In this document: positions 42,758-52,122 of the stretch, piece after piece
Layout of the letters: each line of letters starts with the position of its first letter
How positions within the stretch are numbered: the first letter of the stretch is position 1
Source: Planctomycetia bacterium
GTDB lineage: Bacteria; Planctomycetota; Phycisphaerae; UBA1845; Fen-1342
NCBI GenBank assembly: GCA_015709575.1
Contig: CP054190.1
Coordinates: 1,116,001-1,180,000, forward strand
Length of the DNA stretch: 64,000 nucleotides
Direction of reading: 5' to 3'
Notes under the pieces: model-generated
The model's input: only the letters and a program-made list of their open reading frames with translations
The model's database searches: none
What the model was told of the DNA's origin: nothing
Made by a program: the position numbers and the translations under genes

Positions 42758-44287
42758 ATGCTCGCCCGCGTGCACAGCATGTCGCTCATCGGAATCGATG
42801 CCCGTCCCTGCGAAATCGAGGTCGATGTGACCGGGCGCGGCTTCGCCCACCCCACGATCGTCGGCCTGCCGGACTCGGCCGTGAAGGAGAGCATCGAGCG
42901 GATCCGCAGCGCCGTCACAAACGCCGGGTTCGGTTTCCCGCGTACGCGCACGACGATCAACCTTGCCCCGGCAGACGTACGTAAGGAGGGTCCGGCGTTT
43001 GACCTGCCGATGGCGATCGGGCTGCTGCTGGCGGATGACCAGTTGCGCAGCGAGGAAGCCGGCGAGTTCCTCGTGGCGGGCGAACTGGCGCTGGATGGCC
43101 GCGTGCGGCCGATCCGGGGCGCGCTCTCGATGGCCATGCTGGCGCAGCGGATGGGGAAGCGCGGGGTCATCGTTCCGCGCGAAAATGCGCAAGAAGCCGC
43201 CATTGTGAGCGGAATCGAGGTTTTTCCAATCACGTCGCTCAGTGAGGCGGCGGCGTTTTTCGGAGGGTCGCTGCCGCTGGAGGCGGTGGACATCGATCCG
43301 CAGACGCTGTTGACCGACGCGGCGCGGTATGACGTGGATTTCGCCGACGTGCGCGGCCAGGAGCAGGTCAAGCGGGCGCTTTTGATCGCGGCCGCCGGGC
43401 GTCACAACGTGCTGATGATCGGCCCGCCGGGGACGGGCAAGACGATGCTCGCCAAGCGGCTGCCGACGATCCTGCCGCCGCTGTCGCTGGCTGAGGCGCT
43501 GGAGACGACGCGGATCTATTCGGCTTCGGGTCAGATGTCCGATGGGCACAGCGTGCTGGCGACGCGGCCGGTGCGCCAGCCGCACCACTCAATCAGCGCA
43601 CCGGCGCTGGTGGGCGGCGGGTCGATCCCGACGGCGGGGGAAGTGTCGTTGGCTCACCACGGGGTGTTGTTCCTGGATGAGTTCCCGGAGTTCAGCCGCC
43701 CGGTGCTGGAGTCGCTGCGGCAGGTGCTGGAAGATGGGCACGTCACGATCTCGCGGTCGCACAGTTCGGCCCGCTTTCCGGCTGATTTCGTGCTGGTGGC
43801 GGCCATGAACCCATGCCCGTGCGGCTATTTCACGGATCCGCGCAAGCCGTGCAAATGCTCGGCCCCGCAGATCGACCGCTACCTCGGTCGGATCAGCGGC
43901 CCGCTGCTGGAGCGGATCGACATTCACGTCGAGGTGCCGGCGGTGCCGCTGAACGCCTTGCGCGAAATGCGTGCCGGGACGGACAGCGCGGAGATGCGCG
44001 GGCGGGTGGAACAGGCGCAGGCGGCGCAGCGGGCGCGGTTCGGCGAGGGGGAGATGATGTCGAACGGGCGGATGAGCCCGCGGCAGTTGAGGAAGCTGGT
44101 GACGCTGGATGCGGCCGGTGAGCGGATTCTGCGGCAGGCTGTCTCGGAAATGGGTCTTTCAGCGCGGGCGCACGACAAGGTGCTGCGCGTCGCGAGAACG
44201 ATCGCGGACCTGGAAGTCTCGACGGAGGTCCGCGAGACGCACGTGGCCGAGGCGATTCAGTATCGGCGGCTGGATCGGGGGCTGTAG
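42758..44287 (+). CDS. comM: ComM-type Mg-chelatase-like AAA ATPase
   Basis: This is a hexameric helicase-like AAA+ protein of the YifB/ComM family, which promotes branch migration during natural transformation. The 509-residue protein begins MLARVHSMSLIGIDARPCEIEVD. The N-terminal Lon-protease-like domain (about 1-170, with VGLPDSAVKESIERIRSA) precedes Walker A GPPGTGKT (about 226-233), Walker B VLFLDEFPEF near 306, the CPCGY/CKC cysteine segment near 353, and the C-terminal Mg-chelatase-type helical domain (LSARAHDKVLRVARTIADLE). No transformation genes are adjacent. Confidence 0.9.
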   Translation: MLARVHSMSLIGIDARPCEIEVDVTGRGFAHPTIVGLPDSAVKESIERIRSAVTNAGFGFPRTRTTINLAPADVRKEGPAFDLPMAIGLLLADDQLRSEEAGEFLVAGELALDGRVRPIRGALSMAMLAQRMGKRGVIVPRENAQEAAIVSGIEVFPITSLSEAAAFFGGSLPLEAVDIDPQTLLTDAARYDVDFADVRGQEQVKRALLIAAAGRHNVLMIGPPGTGKTMLAKRLPTILPPLSLAEALETTRIYSASGQMSDGHSVLATRPVRQPHHSISAPALVGGGSIPTAGEVSLAHHGVLFLDEFPEFSRPVLESLRQVLEDGHVTISRSHSSARFPADFVLVAAMNPCPCGYFTDPRKPCKCSAPQIDRYLGRISGPLLERIDIHVEVPAVPLNALREMRAGTDSAEMRGRVEQAQAAQRARFGEGEMMSNGRMSPRQLRKLVTLDAAGERILRQAVSEMGLSARAHDKVLRVARTIADLEVSTEVRETHVAEAIQYRRLDRGL

Positions 44288-44409
44288 GATCGAATTAAAG
44301 ATGGAGAGCGGCGAAGGGATCGGGCGCCGCGTTTGCAAATCCGCGTCACGAGGCGAGAATGCCCGGCAATTCGCGCTGGAATCCGCAAACTCGCGATGCC
44401 GGGTGACAC

Positions 44410-45744
44410 ATGACTGACACTGCCGACGTTCACGCGCTGCTGCGCGAGGAGCTCTTTGAAGCCTGGGGGTTGCTCTCCACCGAGGAGCGGCTCGAGGGCT
44501 TTTCCATCCTGCCCCGAAGCGAGGCCGAGGAACTCTTCCTCTCCCTGCCGACAATTGACCAGGCCGAGCTGCTGACGGCGCTGCCGGCGGCGGATCGGCG
44601 CTCGTGGGTGCGCCTGCTACCGCCGGACGATGCCGCCGACGTGCTTCAGAACGTGGAAGACGCGGAGCGCGAGGGGCTGCTGGCGCTGCTCGATCCGGCT
44701 GCGCTGACGGAGGTCACCGCGCTGCTGGCGTACAAGGAGGACGTCGCGGGTGGGTTGATGAACCCGCGCTACGCCAGGCTGCGCCCGGAAATGAGCATCG
44801 ACGAGGCAATCAAGTACCTGCGACGTCTCACCCGCCAGACGATCGAGAATATCTACTACGCGTACGTGATCGACACCGAGCATACGCTGCGCGGGGTTGT
44901 GTCGTTTCGCGAATTGCTGCTGGCGCCGCCGGAATCTCGCGTGCGCGACATGATGCGGACGGAGCTGATCACCGTCCCGGACACGATGGACCAGGAACGC
45001 GTGTCGGAGCTGTTCGCCCAGCACGATCTGTTGGCGCTGCCTGTGGTGGATGAGAACGGGCGGATGAAGGGCATCGTGACGGCCGACGACATCGTGGACG
45101 TCGTGAAGGAAGAAGCCACCGAGGACATCCAGAAGCTCGGTGCGGTCGAGGCGCTCGAAGCGCCCTACATGCAGACCACGCTGCTCGAGCTGATGCGAAA
45201 GCGCGCCCCATGGCTGGTGCTGCTCTTCTGCGGACAGATGCTGACGATCAGCGTGATGGAGCATTACGAGGGCAAGCTGGGGGCGATCCTGTTTCTCAAC
45301 ATATTCATCCCGATCATTCTGAGCAGCGGCGGGAACTCCGGCTCGCAGGCGGCCACGCTGGTCGTGCGTTCGCTGGCGCTGGGCGAGATGCGGCTGGCGG
45401 AATGGTGGAAGGTGGTGCGGCGCGAGGTGCTGATCGGGCTGCTGCTGGGATTATCACTGGGGGTGTTGGGTTTCGGGCGGGTGCTCTTCGGCGGATCGCG
45501 CGGGGCGTTCGGCGATCATTTCGTCGTGCTGGGGCTGGCGGTGGCGGCCAGCATCGTGGGTGTCGTGGCGTGGGGCACGATCGTCGGCTCGATGCTGCCG
45601 TTCGTGCTGCGGCGGTTGAAGTTTGATCCCGCCAGTGCATCCACGCCGTTCGTCGCCACCCTGTGCGACGTGACCGGATTGATTCTCTATTTCAACGTGG
45701 CCACCACGATCTTGGCCGCCAGCGGCGCAACCGGACGGACGTGA
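44410..45744 (+). CDS. mgtE: Magnesium transporter MgtE
   Basis: MgtE is an inner-membrane Mg2+ channel gated by cytosolic Mg2+. The 444-residue protein has the superhelical N domain (about 20-125, ALLDPAALTEVTALLAYKEDVAGGLMN), two CBS domains (about 130-190 and 195-250, VSFRELLLAPP and PVVDENGRMKGIVTADDIVDVV), a plug helix, and five membrane helices in the last 165 residues. The pore signature GGNSGSQAATLVVRSLALGE is split across residues about 306-325. It stands alone, with a 122-base gap after comM. Confidence 0.95.
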   Translation: MTDTADVHALLREELFEAWGLLSTEERLEGFSILPRSEAEELFLSLPTIDQAELLTALPAADRRSWVRLLPPDDAADVLQNVEDAEREGLLALLDPAALTEVTALLAYKEDVAGGLMNPRYARLRPEMSIDEAIKYLRRLTRQTIENIYYAYVIDTEHTLRGVVSFRELLLAPPESRVRDMMRTELITVPDTMDQERVSELFAQHDLLALPVVDENGRMKGIVTADDIVDVVKEEATEDIQKLGAVEALEAPYMQTTLLELMRKRAPWLVLLFCGQMLTISVMEHYEGKLGAILFLNIFIPIILSSGGNSGSQAATLVVRSLALGEMRLAEWWKVVRREVLIGLLLGLSLGVLGFGRVLFGGSRGAFGDHFVVLGLAVAASIVGVVAWGTIVGSMLPFVLRRLKFDPASASTPFVATLCDVTGLILYFNVATTILAASGATGRT

Positions 45745-45778
45745 GTCCCGGCTCGGTCGGCCGGTGCGGCGGCGGTGA

Positions 45779-47950
45779 TCAATTGCCGATGATCAGCGAT
45801 ACGAACGGATCGATGTCGAAGTTGTTGACCAGGTTGTCGCCGTTGACGTCGGCCAGCCCGCGATCGCAATCGGGGTAGGCCGCCTCGTACAACTGCGGGT
45901 CCACGATTGCAAGCACGAACGGGTCGATATCGAAGTTGTTGACGCGGCCGTCGCAGTTCAGGTCGCCGATCAGCACGTGAATGGTCCCGAACTCCATCAG
46001 CTCGGGCGTGGACTTCCCGTTGGCGAGGTAGAGGTTGTGAAACTCCACGCCGGCCGTGCCGGAATTGTCGCGGATAAACTCGGCGTACTCCTTGCTCACG
46101 GACTGGTAGTAGAGCCGCACTTCGGCCTTGACCGCGCCCTCGGGCAGGGCGTAGTGCGAGTCATCCCAATTCTGCCCGTCGGCATAGGTTGCGCCGACGG
46201 GCGCTCCGCCGAAGGCGTGGTAGGCGGCGTTGGTGAAGCCCAGCGGCGGGATGCGATTGTCCTTGTCGAATCGTGACGCCAGCGCCAGCCGGAAGCGCGT
46301 GCCCTCGGGCACGCCGCTGGCCGCGGCCACTTCCGCGCCGACCACATGGTGCGCTTCGTATACCTTCGCATCCGGGTCTTCGGTCAGCTCAGCCGTGCCG
46401 AAGTCGTATGCGGCGGACTCACCGACCAGCGCGTTGTCGGCATCGAGGAAGCGCACATTCACCCACATGCGGCGGCCCTCCGGATAGCCGGTGGGGAGCT
46501 TGTGGCCGGTGCGGTTCTCCACGCGGACGCGTAGCTGGCCGCTGTCGCGGTGCAGCGTCATGCGCGCGGCGTTTTGGAGCATGTAGCGGGCCCGGGCGAT
46601 GCCCGCGTCGATGGCCGCAATGTTCAGACCCGGCTCGCCGTCGAGGACGTCCTTCATGACCTCGAGCATGAACGTGTTGGCGCCGGTCAGGTCGTGCAGC
46701 GGCAGGTCCGAGCGGATCGGCGCGATCTCGAAGAAGCAGCCGCGCCCGTCCACCGCCCGCATGTGGCAATCCTGGCACGAGCGCACCACGTCGCGATTGC
46801 CGCCGAACTCCGGCGCATAAACGCCCTCCGCTGTGTTGAACGCGCTGTGCACCCACTCGCTGTAGGTGCGCTGCTCGGCGGCCATGTGCGCCGACGTGGG
46901 CGAGGGGTGCGGCGCGTCGAAGGTCGTGATTGATACGATGCCGGTCTCGGGGTCACGGGCCAGCACCGGGTTGCTCACGTCGTGGCAGGTGCCGCATAGC
47001 GCCGACTGCCGATGGAACGGCGAGTACAGGAAGTCGTGGGCGCAGACCGCGTCGTCAAAGGGCCCGCGGAAGCGGAAGTTTTCCCGTTCGATGACGTACT
47101 GCGCGTCGCCGAAGTCGATCGGCGCATCGGCCAGCGCCGCGATGATATCCGCGTCTTCCGGCGGGCTGACCCCCGGCTGGTAGAACGGATCGACCAGCGA
47201 GTGGCAGAGGGCGCAGCTCACGCCCGAGTCCAGGTCGGACTGCATCATGGCGCTGCCGTCGGTCGGATGTGAGCGGCCAGCCAGCCAGCCGTTGGCGGTG
47301 TGGCAGCGCAGGCACAGGTCGCCGGATTCCGGGGCATCGAGGTTCGCGCGCACGACGGCCGCCTTCCAGAGCGGGTCGCGCCCGGCATAGGCCATCATGC
47401 TGCCCTTGTAGTTGAACCCCGGCTCAACCGGCTCGTCATAGTTCGCGTGGCAGGTGAAGCAGGTCTCCGGCTCGTCCAGCAGGTTCGGATGGGCCGGCTG
47501 CGAGCCGGGCAGGTCAAAGTCACGCAGCGTGGTCGGCAGGATGCCGACGGCGGCGTTGACGACCGTGAACGGCAAGCTGGTGGCCTGCGCCGTGTTTCCA
47601 TCGAAATCGCGGGCGATCACTCGCACACGCGCCACCGTCGTCGGGCGGTTCTGGACGAACCAGTCCAGGTCGCCGCTGTTGAAGTAGTTCGGGACGAGGG
47701 TCACGTAGTTCGTGCCGTCGAACGTCACCTGGACCTCGACCGAGGCGACGCCGACGTTGTCCTCCGCGGTCCACAGGATCGTCTGTTGCGACGAGCTGTT
47801 GTAGCTCTCGCCGCCCGCCGGCTGCTGAATGGACACCGACGGCGGTGTCACATCCCCACCGGCCACGGCCAGCGCGATCGGCAGGGCAAAGACAGCGGTC
47901 AGCGTGCGGATCATGAGAAGACGGCCGCGCGAGAAGTCGGCTCGCAGCAT
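45779..47950 (-). CDS. Secreted pentaheme cytochrome c-like protein with dockerin-like pair
   Basis: The 723-residue protein starts at ATG 47950 (GGGAG about 8 bases upstream) with a signal peptide ending ALAVAGG. An Ig-like N-terminal domain (about 34-130, PSVSIQQPAGGESY, ILWTAEDNVGVASVEVQV) precedes five c-type heme motifs CxxCH at Cys164, 213, 246, 319 and 392, as in cytochrome c554-type and other multiheme electron carriers. A beta-rich domain follows (about 440-650). The last 60 residues are the dockerin-like pair (two NNFDIDPFV cores). A heme protein with a surface-sorting tail suggests extracellular electron transfer or a surface-assembled reductase (inference). Confidence 0.8.
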   Translation of the reverse strand: MLRADFSRGRLLMIRTLTAVFALPIALAVAGGDVTPPSVSIQQPAGGESYNSSSQQTILWTAEDNVGVASVEVQVTFDGTNYVTLVPNYFNSGDLDWFVQNRPTTVARVRVIARDFDGNTAQATSLPFTVVNAAVGILPTTLRDFDLPGSQPAHPNLLDEPETCFTCHANYDEPVEPGFNYKGSMMAYAGRDPLWKAAVVRANLDAPESGDLCLRCHTANGWLAGRSHPTDGSAMMQSDLDSGVSCALCHSLVDPFYQPGVSPPEDADIIAALADAPIDFGDAQYVIERENFRFRGPFDDAVCAHDFLYSPFHRQSALCGTCHDVSNPVLARDPETGIVSITTFDAPHPSPTSAHMAAEQRTYSEWVHSAFNTAEGVYAPEFGGNRDVVRSCQDCHMRAVDGRGCFFEIAPIRSDLPLHDLTGANTFMLEVMKDVLDGEPGLNIAAIDAGIARARYMLQNAARMTLHRDSGQLRVRVENRTGHKLPTGYPEGRRMWVNVRFLDADNALVGESAAYDFGTAELTEDPDAKVYEAHHVVGAEVAAASGVPEGTRFRLALASRFDKDNRIPPLGFTNAAYHAFGGAPVGATYADGQNWDDSHYALPEGAVKAEVRLYYQSVSKEYAEFIRDNSGTAGVEFHNLYLANGKSTPELMEFGTIHVLIGDLNCDGRVNNFDIDPFVLAIVDPQLYEAAYPDCDRGLADVNGDNLVNNFDIDPFVSLIIGN

Positions 47951-48045
47951 GCGCAATACTCCCGGTATCAATCAGACCGATCCACGTAGTGAGGCCGCCC
48001 AGCGCGAGCGGGCCGATGGCACCCTCCCCCGATCCGCGAAGAGCC

Positions 48046-48063
48046 CCGGACGAGTCCGTCCGG
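48046..48063 (-). other. Hairpin in the cytochrome gene leader
   Basis: A perfect 7-base stem CCGGACG/CGTCCGG with a GACT loop lies in the 5' leader of the pentaheme cytochrome mRNA, about 100 bases before its start. It could be regulatory or structural. Confidence 0.35.
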
Positions 48064-48083
48064 CGGGTGCCGCTCCACCCTTT

Positions 48084-48112
48084 ACTGTAGGGAGATCGGG
48101 GGACTGCTGCAA
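48084..48112 (-). promoter_or_regulatory. Promoter of the pentaheme cytochrome gene
   Basis: On the minus strand TTGCAG (48112-48107) and TACAGT (48089-48084) are spaced by 17 bases. The leader would be about 127 bases. Confidence 0.6.
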
Positions 48113-48203
48113 TTAGAAACGGGGAAACGTCTGGTAATGCAGTTGCCCACACACAACCGGGCGTGGGCATAATCGGCCGGGCCGATAGCCCGCTACGCTG
48201 CGA

Positions 48204-49499
48204 TCAGTCGTAACGGAGCGCCTCGATGGGGTCGAGCGCGGCGGCGGCGCGCGCGGGGTAGAGACCGAACACGATCCCGATGAGCGCCGACACGGAGAAA
48301 CTCAGGATGACGCTCCACCAGGCGATGATCGTTTGAAATTCGGCCCAGGAGGAAACGATCCATGCGAACAGCACGCCGACAAAAACGCCGATGACGCCGC
48401 CGCCGAGGCTCAGGATCAGCGTCTCGACCAGGAACTGCGCGGTGATGTGGTGGCGCTTGGCGCCGAGCGCGCGCCGAATGCCGATCTCGCGGGTGCGCTC
48501 GGTGACGGAGGCCAGCATGATATTCATGATGCCGATGCCGCCGACCAGCAGCGAAATGCCCGCAATACTGCCCAGGACGTACTGCGCGCGGCGCTTGGCG
48601 GCCTCGGCCTGCTCCAGCAGCGCCAGCGGGACGATCATCTCGTAGTCCGGGCGGGTGCGGCCGAACTCCAGCACGCGGCCGACCAGCGTGGACACCCGCC
48701 GCACGTTCGCTTCTTCATCGACGTTGACGTACAGGTCGCTGAACTCGACGCTGCGGATGTCGCGGCTGCGGCCGCGGACGGTCATTTTCAGGACGCCGTA
48801 GCGGCGATCGGCGGTGGCCATGGGGATGTACATGTCACGGTTGATGTCGCGCGACTGCACGCCCTTGGCGGGGGTGCCGGCGGTGCGAACCGGCGGCAGG
48901 ATGCCGACCACTTCGTACGGGATGGGGCTGGTGGAGCGGCTGACCACCGTGATCTGCTGTCCGAGCGGATCCTCCACGCCGAAGAGCGCTTCGGCGACAG
49001 TGTGTCCGATGACGCAGACCTTGGCGGCGGTCAACTCGTCGGCGTCATTCAACTGTCGGCCGCGGGCGACGCCGACGTTCACCACGTCGAAATAGACGCT
49101 GGTGACGCCCAGGACGGCGCCGCTGGTCTGGGCCGAGCCGCGGGTCATGCGGTCGGCCACGTTTCGCAGCTTCGCGACACGCGAGATGTTCGGCAGCGCC
49201 GCGATGCGCTCCACGTCTGCGGCGGTGATGCCGTACTTCTGCACGGCCGAATCCGCGTCGCGCGACTGGTTCTGCGTCACCGGCTCCATGCTGCGGACGA
49301 TGATGTTGCTCGAGCCGAGCAGCCGCAGGCTGGCCAGTTCCTCGGCCGAGGCGCCCTCGCCGATGCTGAGCATGCAGATCACCGCGCCGACGCCGAAGAC
49401 CATGCCCAGGGCCGTCAGGCACGAGCGCAGGCGGTGAGCGCGCAGCGAGCGCACGCCCATGGAGATCAACTCGCGCGACATCAGCGCCTTGAGCAGCAT
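48204..49499 (-). CDS. MacB-like ABC transporter permease
   Basis: The 431-residue inner-membrane protein starts near ATG 49499 (SRELISMGVRSLRAHRLRS). It has the MacB/FtsX fold: one N-terminal membrane helix (about 25-45, CLTALGMVFGVGAVICML), a large periplasmic domain (about 50-310), and three C-terminal helices. These carry GIMNIMLASVTERTREIGIRRALGA, split here as GIGIMNIM and REIGIRRALGA. The ending FGLYPARAAAALDPIEALRYD is typical. No ATPase (LolD/MacB NBD) or MacA-like subunit is adjacent, so it must rely on a distant gene. Confidence 0.9.
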   Translation of the reverse strand: MLLKALMSRELISMGVRSLRAHRLRSCLTALGMVFGVGAVICMLSIGEGASAEELASLRLLGSSNIIVRSMEPVTQNQSRDADSAVQKYGITAADVERIAALPNISRVAKLRNVADRMTRGSAQTSGAVLGVTSVYFDVVNVGVARGRQLNDADELTAAKVCVIGHTVAEALFGVEDPLGQQITVVSRSTSPIPYEVVGILPPVRTAGTPAKGVQSRDINRDMYIPMATADRRYGVLKMTVRGRSRDIRSVEFSDLYVNVDEEANVRRVSTLVGRVLEFGRTRPDYEMIVPLALLEQAEAAKRRAQYVLGSIAGISLLVGGIGIMNIMLASVTERTREIGIRRALGAKRHHITAQFLVETLILSLGGGVIGVFVGVLFAWIVSSWAEFQTIIAWWSVILSFSVSALIGIVFGLYPARAAAALDPIEALRYD

Positions 49500-49547
49500 T
49501 CGCGGAGTCTGTCGCGCCGGTGTCAGGACCGCAAGCGCGGCGGGGCC

Positions 49548-49553
49548 TATAAT
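49548..49553 (+). promoter_or_regulatory. Perfect TATAAT upstream of the thiolase gene
   Basis: TATAAT ends 8 bases before ATG 49562, so transcription would start at or next to the start codon. No convincing -35 box is seen. Confidence 0.45.
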
Positions 49554-49561
49554 GCCGGGCG

Positions 49562-50779
49562 ATGACCACTCGACGCGCCGCCATCGTGTCCGCCTGTCGC
49601 ACCCCCATCGGCCGTTATGCCGGAGCGCTCGCAACTGTGCGCCCCGACGATCTTGCAGCGCTGGTGATTCGGCGCGTGATCGAGCGGGCTGCACCCGGAG
49701 GGGGATTTGATCCTGCGCTGATCGAGGACGTTTACCTCGGCGCGGCGAACCAGGCGGGGGAAGACAACCGCGACGTGGCCCGCATGGCGGCGCTGCTGGC
49801 CGGGCTGCCGGTCAGCGTGCCCGGCTGCACGGTCAATCGCTTGTGCGCGTCCGGATTGGAGGCGGTCAACATCGCCGCTCGAATGATCGAGAGCGGCGCG
49901 GCGGACGTGCTGATCGCCGGGGGCGTTGAGAGCATGACCCGAGCGCCCTTTGTGACGGCCAAATCCACCGAGGCATTCGGGCGTACGGTGGAGACCTTTG
50001 ACACGACCATCGGCTGGCGCTTTACGAACCCGCGGCTGGCGGCGATGCACAAGCCGTTCAGCATGGGGGAGACGGCGGAGAACGTGGCTGAACGGCATGG
50101 TGTGTCGCGCGAGGATCAGGATCGGTTTGCGCTTGAGAGCCAGGTGCGCTGCAAGGCGGCCGTTGAAGCGGGGCGATTTGCGGACGAGATCATTCCCGTC
50201 GAATTGTCCGCGAAGAAGGGCGCTGCTCCGGTATTGGTGGAGCGGGACGAGCATCCGCGATTTGACACGACCATCGAGTCGCTGGCAAAGCTGCGTCCGG
50301 CCTTTCGCGAGGGCGGCACAGTGACGGCCGGCAATTCCAGCGGCGTGAACGACGGTGCGGCCGCGTTGCTGCTGGTGGAGCTGCGCCGCGCTGAGCAGCT
50401 CGGCCTTCGGCCGCTGGCGATTCTGGGGCCTGCGGCGACGGCCGGCGTGGATCCCGCCTGCATGGGAATCGGGCCGATCCCGGCGGTGCAGAAACTCGTC
50501 GCGCGCAGCGGCGTGCGCCTGGCGGACGTGGACGTGATCGAGTTGAACGAGGCGTTCGCGTCGCAATCGCTGGCCTGCATCCGCGGACTGGAGCTGGATC
50601 CGGCGCGGGTCAACCCAAACGGTGGGGCGATTGCACTGGGTCATCCGCTGGGAATGACCGGCGCGCGGCTGGTCATCACGTTGCTCTATGAACTGCGGCG
50701 GCGGCGCGCCGACCGCGGCATCGCCACGTTGTGCGTCGGCGTCGGACAGGGAGTCGCCACGCTGGTGGAGCGGGCCTAG
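49562..50779 (+). CDS. Thiolase (acetyl-CoA C-acyltransferase type)
   Basis: The 405-residue protein is a cytosolic thiolase that cleaves or forms 3-ketoacyl-CoA. The nucleophile is Cys95 in [12 protein letters not shown]. The catalytic His lies in [11 protein letters not shown] near residue 355, and the second Cys in LCVGVGQG near 391. Its subtype is near PcaF/FadA-like degradative enzymes, but the acyl chain cannot be told. No FadB-like partner is adjacent. It is flanked by two ABC permease genes, and its stop codon is 34 bases from the next gene. Confidence 0.92.
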   Translation: MTTRRAAIVSACRTPIGRYAGALATVRPDDLAALVIRRVIERAAPGGGFDPALIEDVYLGAANQAGEDNRDVARMAALLAGLPVSVPGCTVNRLCASGLEAVNIAARMIESGAADVLIAGGVESMTRAPFVTAKSTEAFGRTVETFDTTIGWRFTNPRLAAMHKPFSMGETAENVAERHGVSREDQDRFALESQVRCKAAVEAGRFADEIIPVELSAKKGAAPVLVERDEHPRFDTTIESLAKLRPAFREGGTVTAGNSSGVNDGAAALLLVELRRAEQLGLRPLAILGPAATAGVDPACMGIGPIPAVQKLVARSGVRLADVDVIELNEAFASQSLACIRGLELDPARVNPNGGAIALGHPLGMTGARLVITLLYELRRRRADRGIATLCVGVGQGVATLVERA

Positions 50780-50813
50780 CAGAAGGCGGTTCTGCACACT
50801 GCCGGGGTTTTTC

Positions 50814-52076
50814 ATGCGACGAGTCGTCACGGTCGCCGTTCGCGAGTTCCTGGAGACGGTTCGCACCAAGGCCTTCATCCTGAGCGTGGTGTTCATGCCG
50901 GGATTGATCGTCGCGGGGATGTACGGCTCGACGTTCGTGGATCAGGTCAGCCGGGCGGAACGCGTGGCGGCCCGCACGATCGCGCTGGTGACGGACATCC
51001 CGGGGGTCGCTGAGTCGTTGACCGGGCAGCTCGCTGTTCATACCGCGCAAAACCCCAACCGCCCGTTGCACCTGATGCAACTGGACCATGACGAGGCGGG
51101 TTTTGCCGCCGCGGCCAGCCGCGCCGCAGCCGCCGTGCAGGATGAATCCGCGTATGCCTATGTGCTATTGCCGCGCGAGGTCCTGGACGGCCAGGGTGCA
51201 GCGGTGGTGGGGCGGCGCGATCAGCAGGTGGACTTCGGCCGGCGGCTGTCGGCGTTCATCAACGAGGCGGTGATCTCGGCCCGTTTTGCGGCGCTGTCGC
51301 CGCCGCTGGATCGCGGACATGTGCTGCGGCTCGAGGCGCCCGTGACGATCGAGACGCGCAGCGCTCTGACCGGCGAGCCGCTATCGGGCGGCGAACTGGC
51401 GCGACTGCTGACGCCGTTTGCGTTCATGTTCATGATGATGATCGGCATCTTCGGCGTGTCGCAGGGGTTGCTCACCAGCGTAATCGAGGAGAAAAGCTCG
51501 CGGATCATGGAGGTGCTGCTGTCGGCGGTCAGTCCGACCGAGTTGATGGCGGGGAAGGTGCTGGGCGTGTCGGCGGTGGGGCTGATCCTGATGATGGCCT
51601 GGGGCGGCGCGGCCTACTACAGCGCGACGCAATCGGGAATGGGCTATCTGGTGGGCGACTGGCGGCTGCTCTACGCGGCGCTCTACTTCCTGCCGGGATT
51701 TCTGATGGCGGCCGGAATCCTCGGCGCGATCGGCGCCGCCTGCAACGAGCTGCGCGAAGCGCAGAGCATGGCCTTCCCGCTGTCGGTCATCAACCTGGTG
51801 CCGATGCTGTTCTGGTGGTTCATCGTGGAACATCCGCAATCCCTCATCAGCACGGTGCTGAGCTTTATCCCGCCGATCACGCCGTTGATCATGATGCTGC
51901 GCGTCTGTTCCGACCCGCACACGCCGGTGTGGCAGATCGTGGCGACACTCGGCTTGTTGTGGGTGAGCGTGGTGGCCGCCATCTGGGCGGCCGGGCGGAT
52001 TTTCCGCGTCGGCGTGCTGATGTACGGCAAGCCGCCGACGCCGTCAGAACTGCTGCGCTGGCTGCGAACGGCATGA
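50814..52076 (+). CDS. ABC-2 type permease (NatB-like)
   Basis: The 420-residue inner-membrane protein starts at ATG 50814. The N-terminal helix (about 19-40) follows the basic segment REFLETVRTKAF, then there is a large extracytoplasmic region (about 45-195). A six-helix C-terminal part contains SVIEEKSSRIMEVLLSAVSP, the family signature that contacts the ATPase. It is probably a Na+- or drug-exporting half transporter. The ATPase subunit (NatA-like) is missing here. The gene before it is the thiolase and the gene after it a membrane protein. Confidence 0.88.
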   Translation: MRRVVTVAVREFLETVRTKAFILSVVFMPGLIVAGMYGSTFVDQVSRAERVAARTIALVTDIPGVAESLTGQLAVHTAQNPNRPLHLMQLDHDEAGFAAAASRAAAAVQDESAYAYVLLPREVLDGQGAAVVGRRDQQVDFGRRLSAFINEAVISARFAALSPPLDRGHVLRLEAPVTIETRSALTGEPLSGGELARLLTPFAFMFMMMIGIFGVSQGLLTSVIEEKSSRIMEVLLSAVSPTELMAGKVLGVSAVGLILMMAWGGAAYYSATQSGMGYLVGDWRLLYAALYFLPGFLMAAGILGAIGAACNELREAQSMAFPLSVINLVPMLFWWFIVEHPQSLISTVLSFIPPITPLIMMLRVCSDPHTPVWQIVATLGLLWVSVVAAIWAAGRIFRVGVLMYGKPPTPSELLRWLRTA

Positions 52077-52122
52077 GCCGGGGAGCGCCACGGAGCGCCG
52101 CGCGAAACACGAGGTCGGGCAG

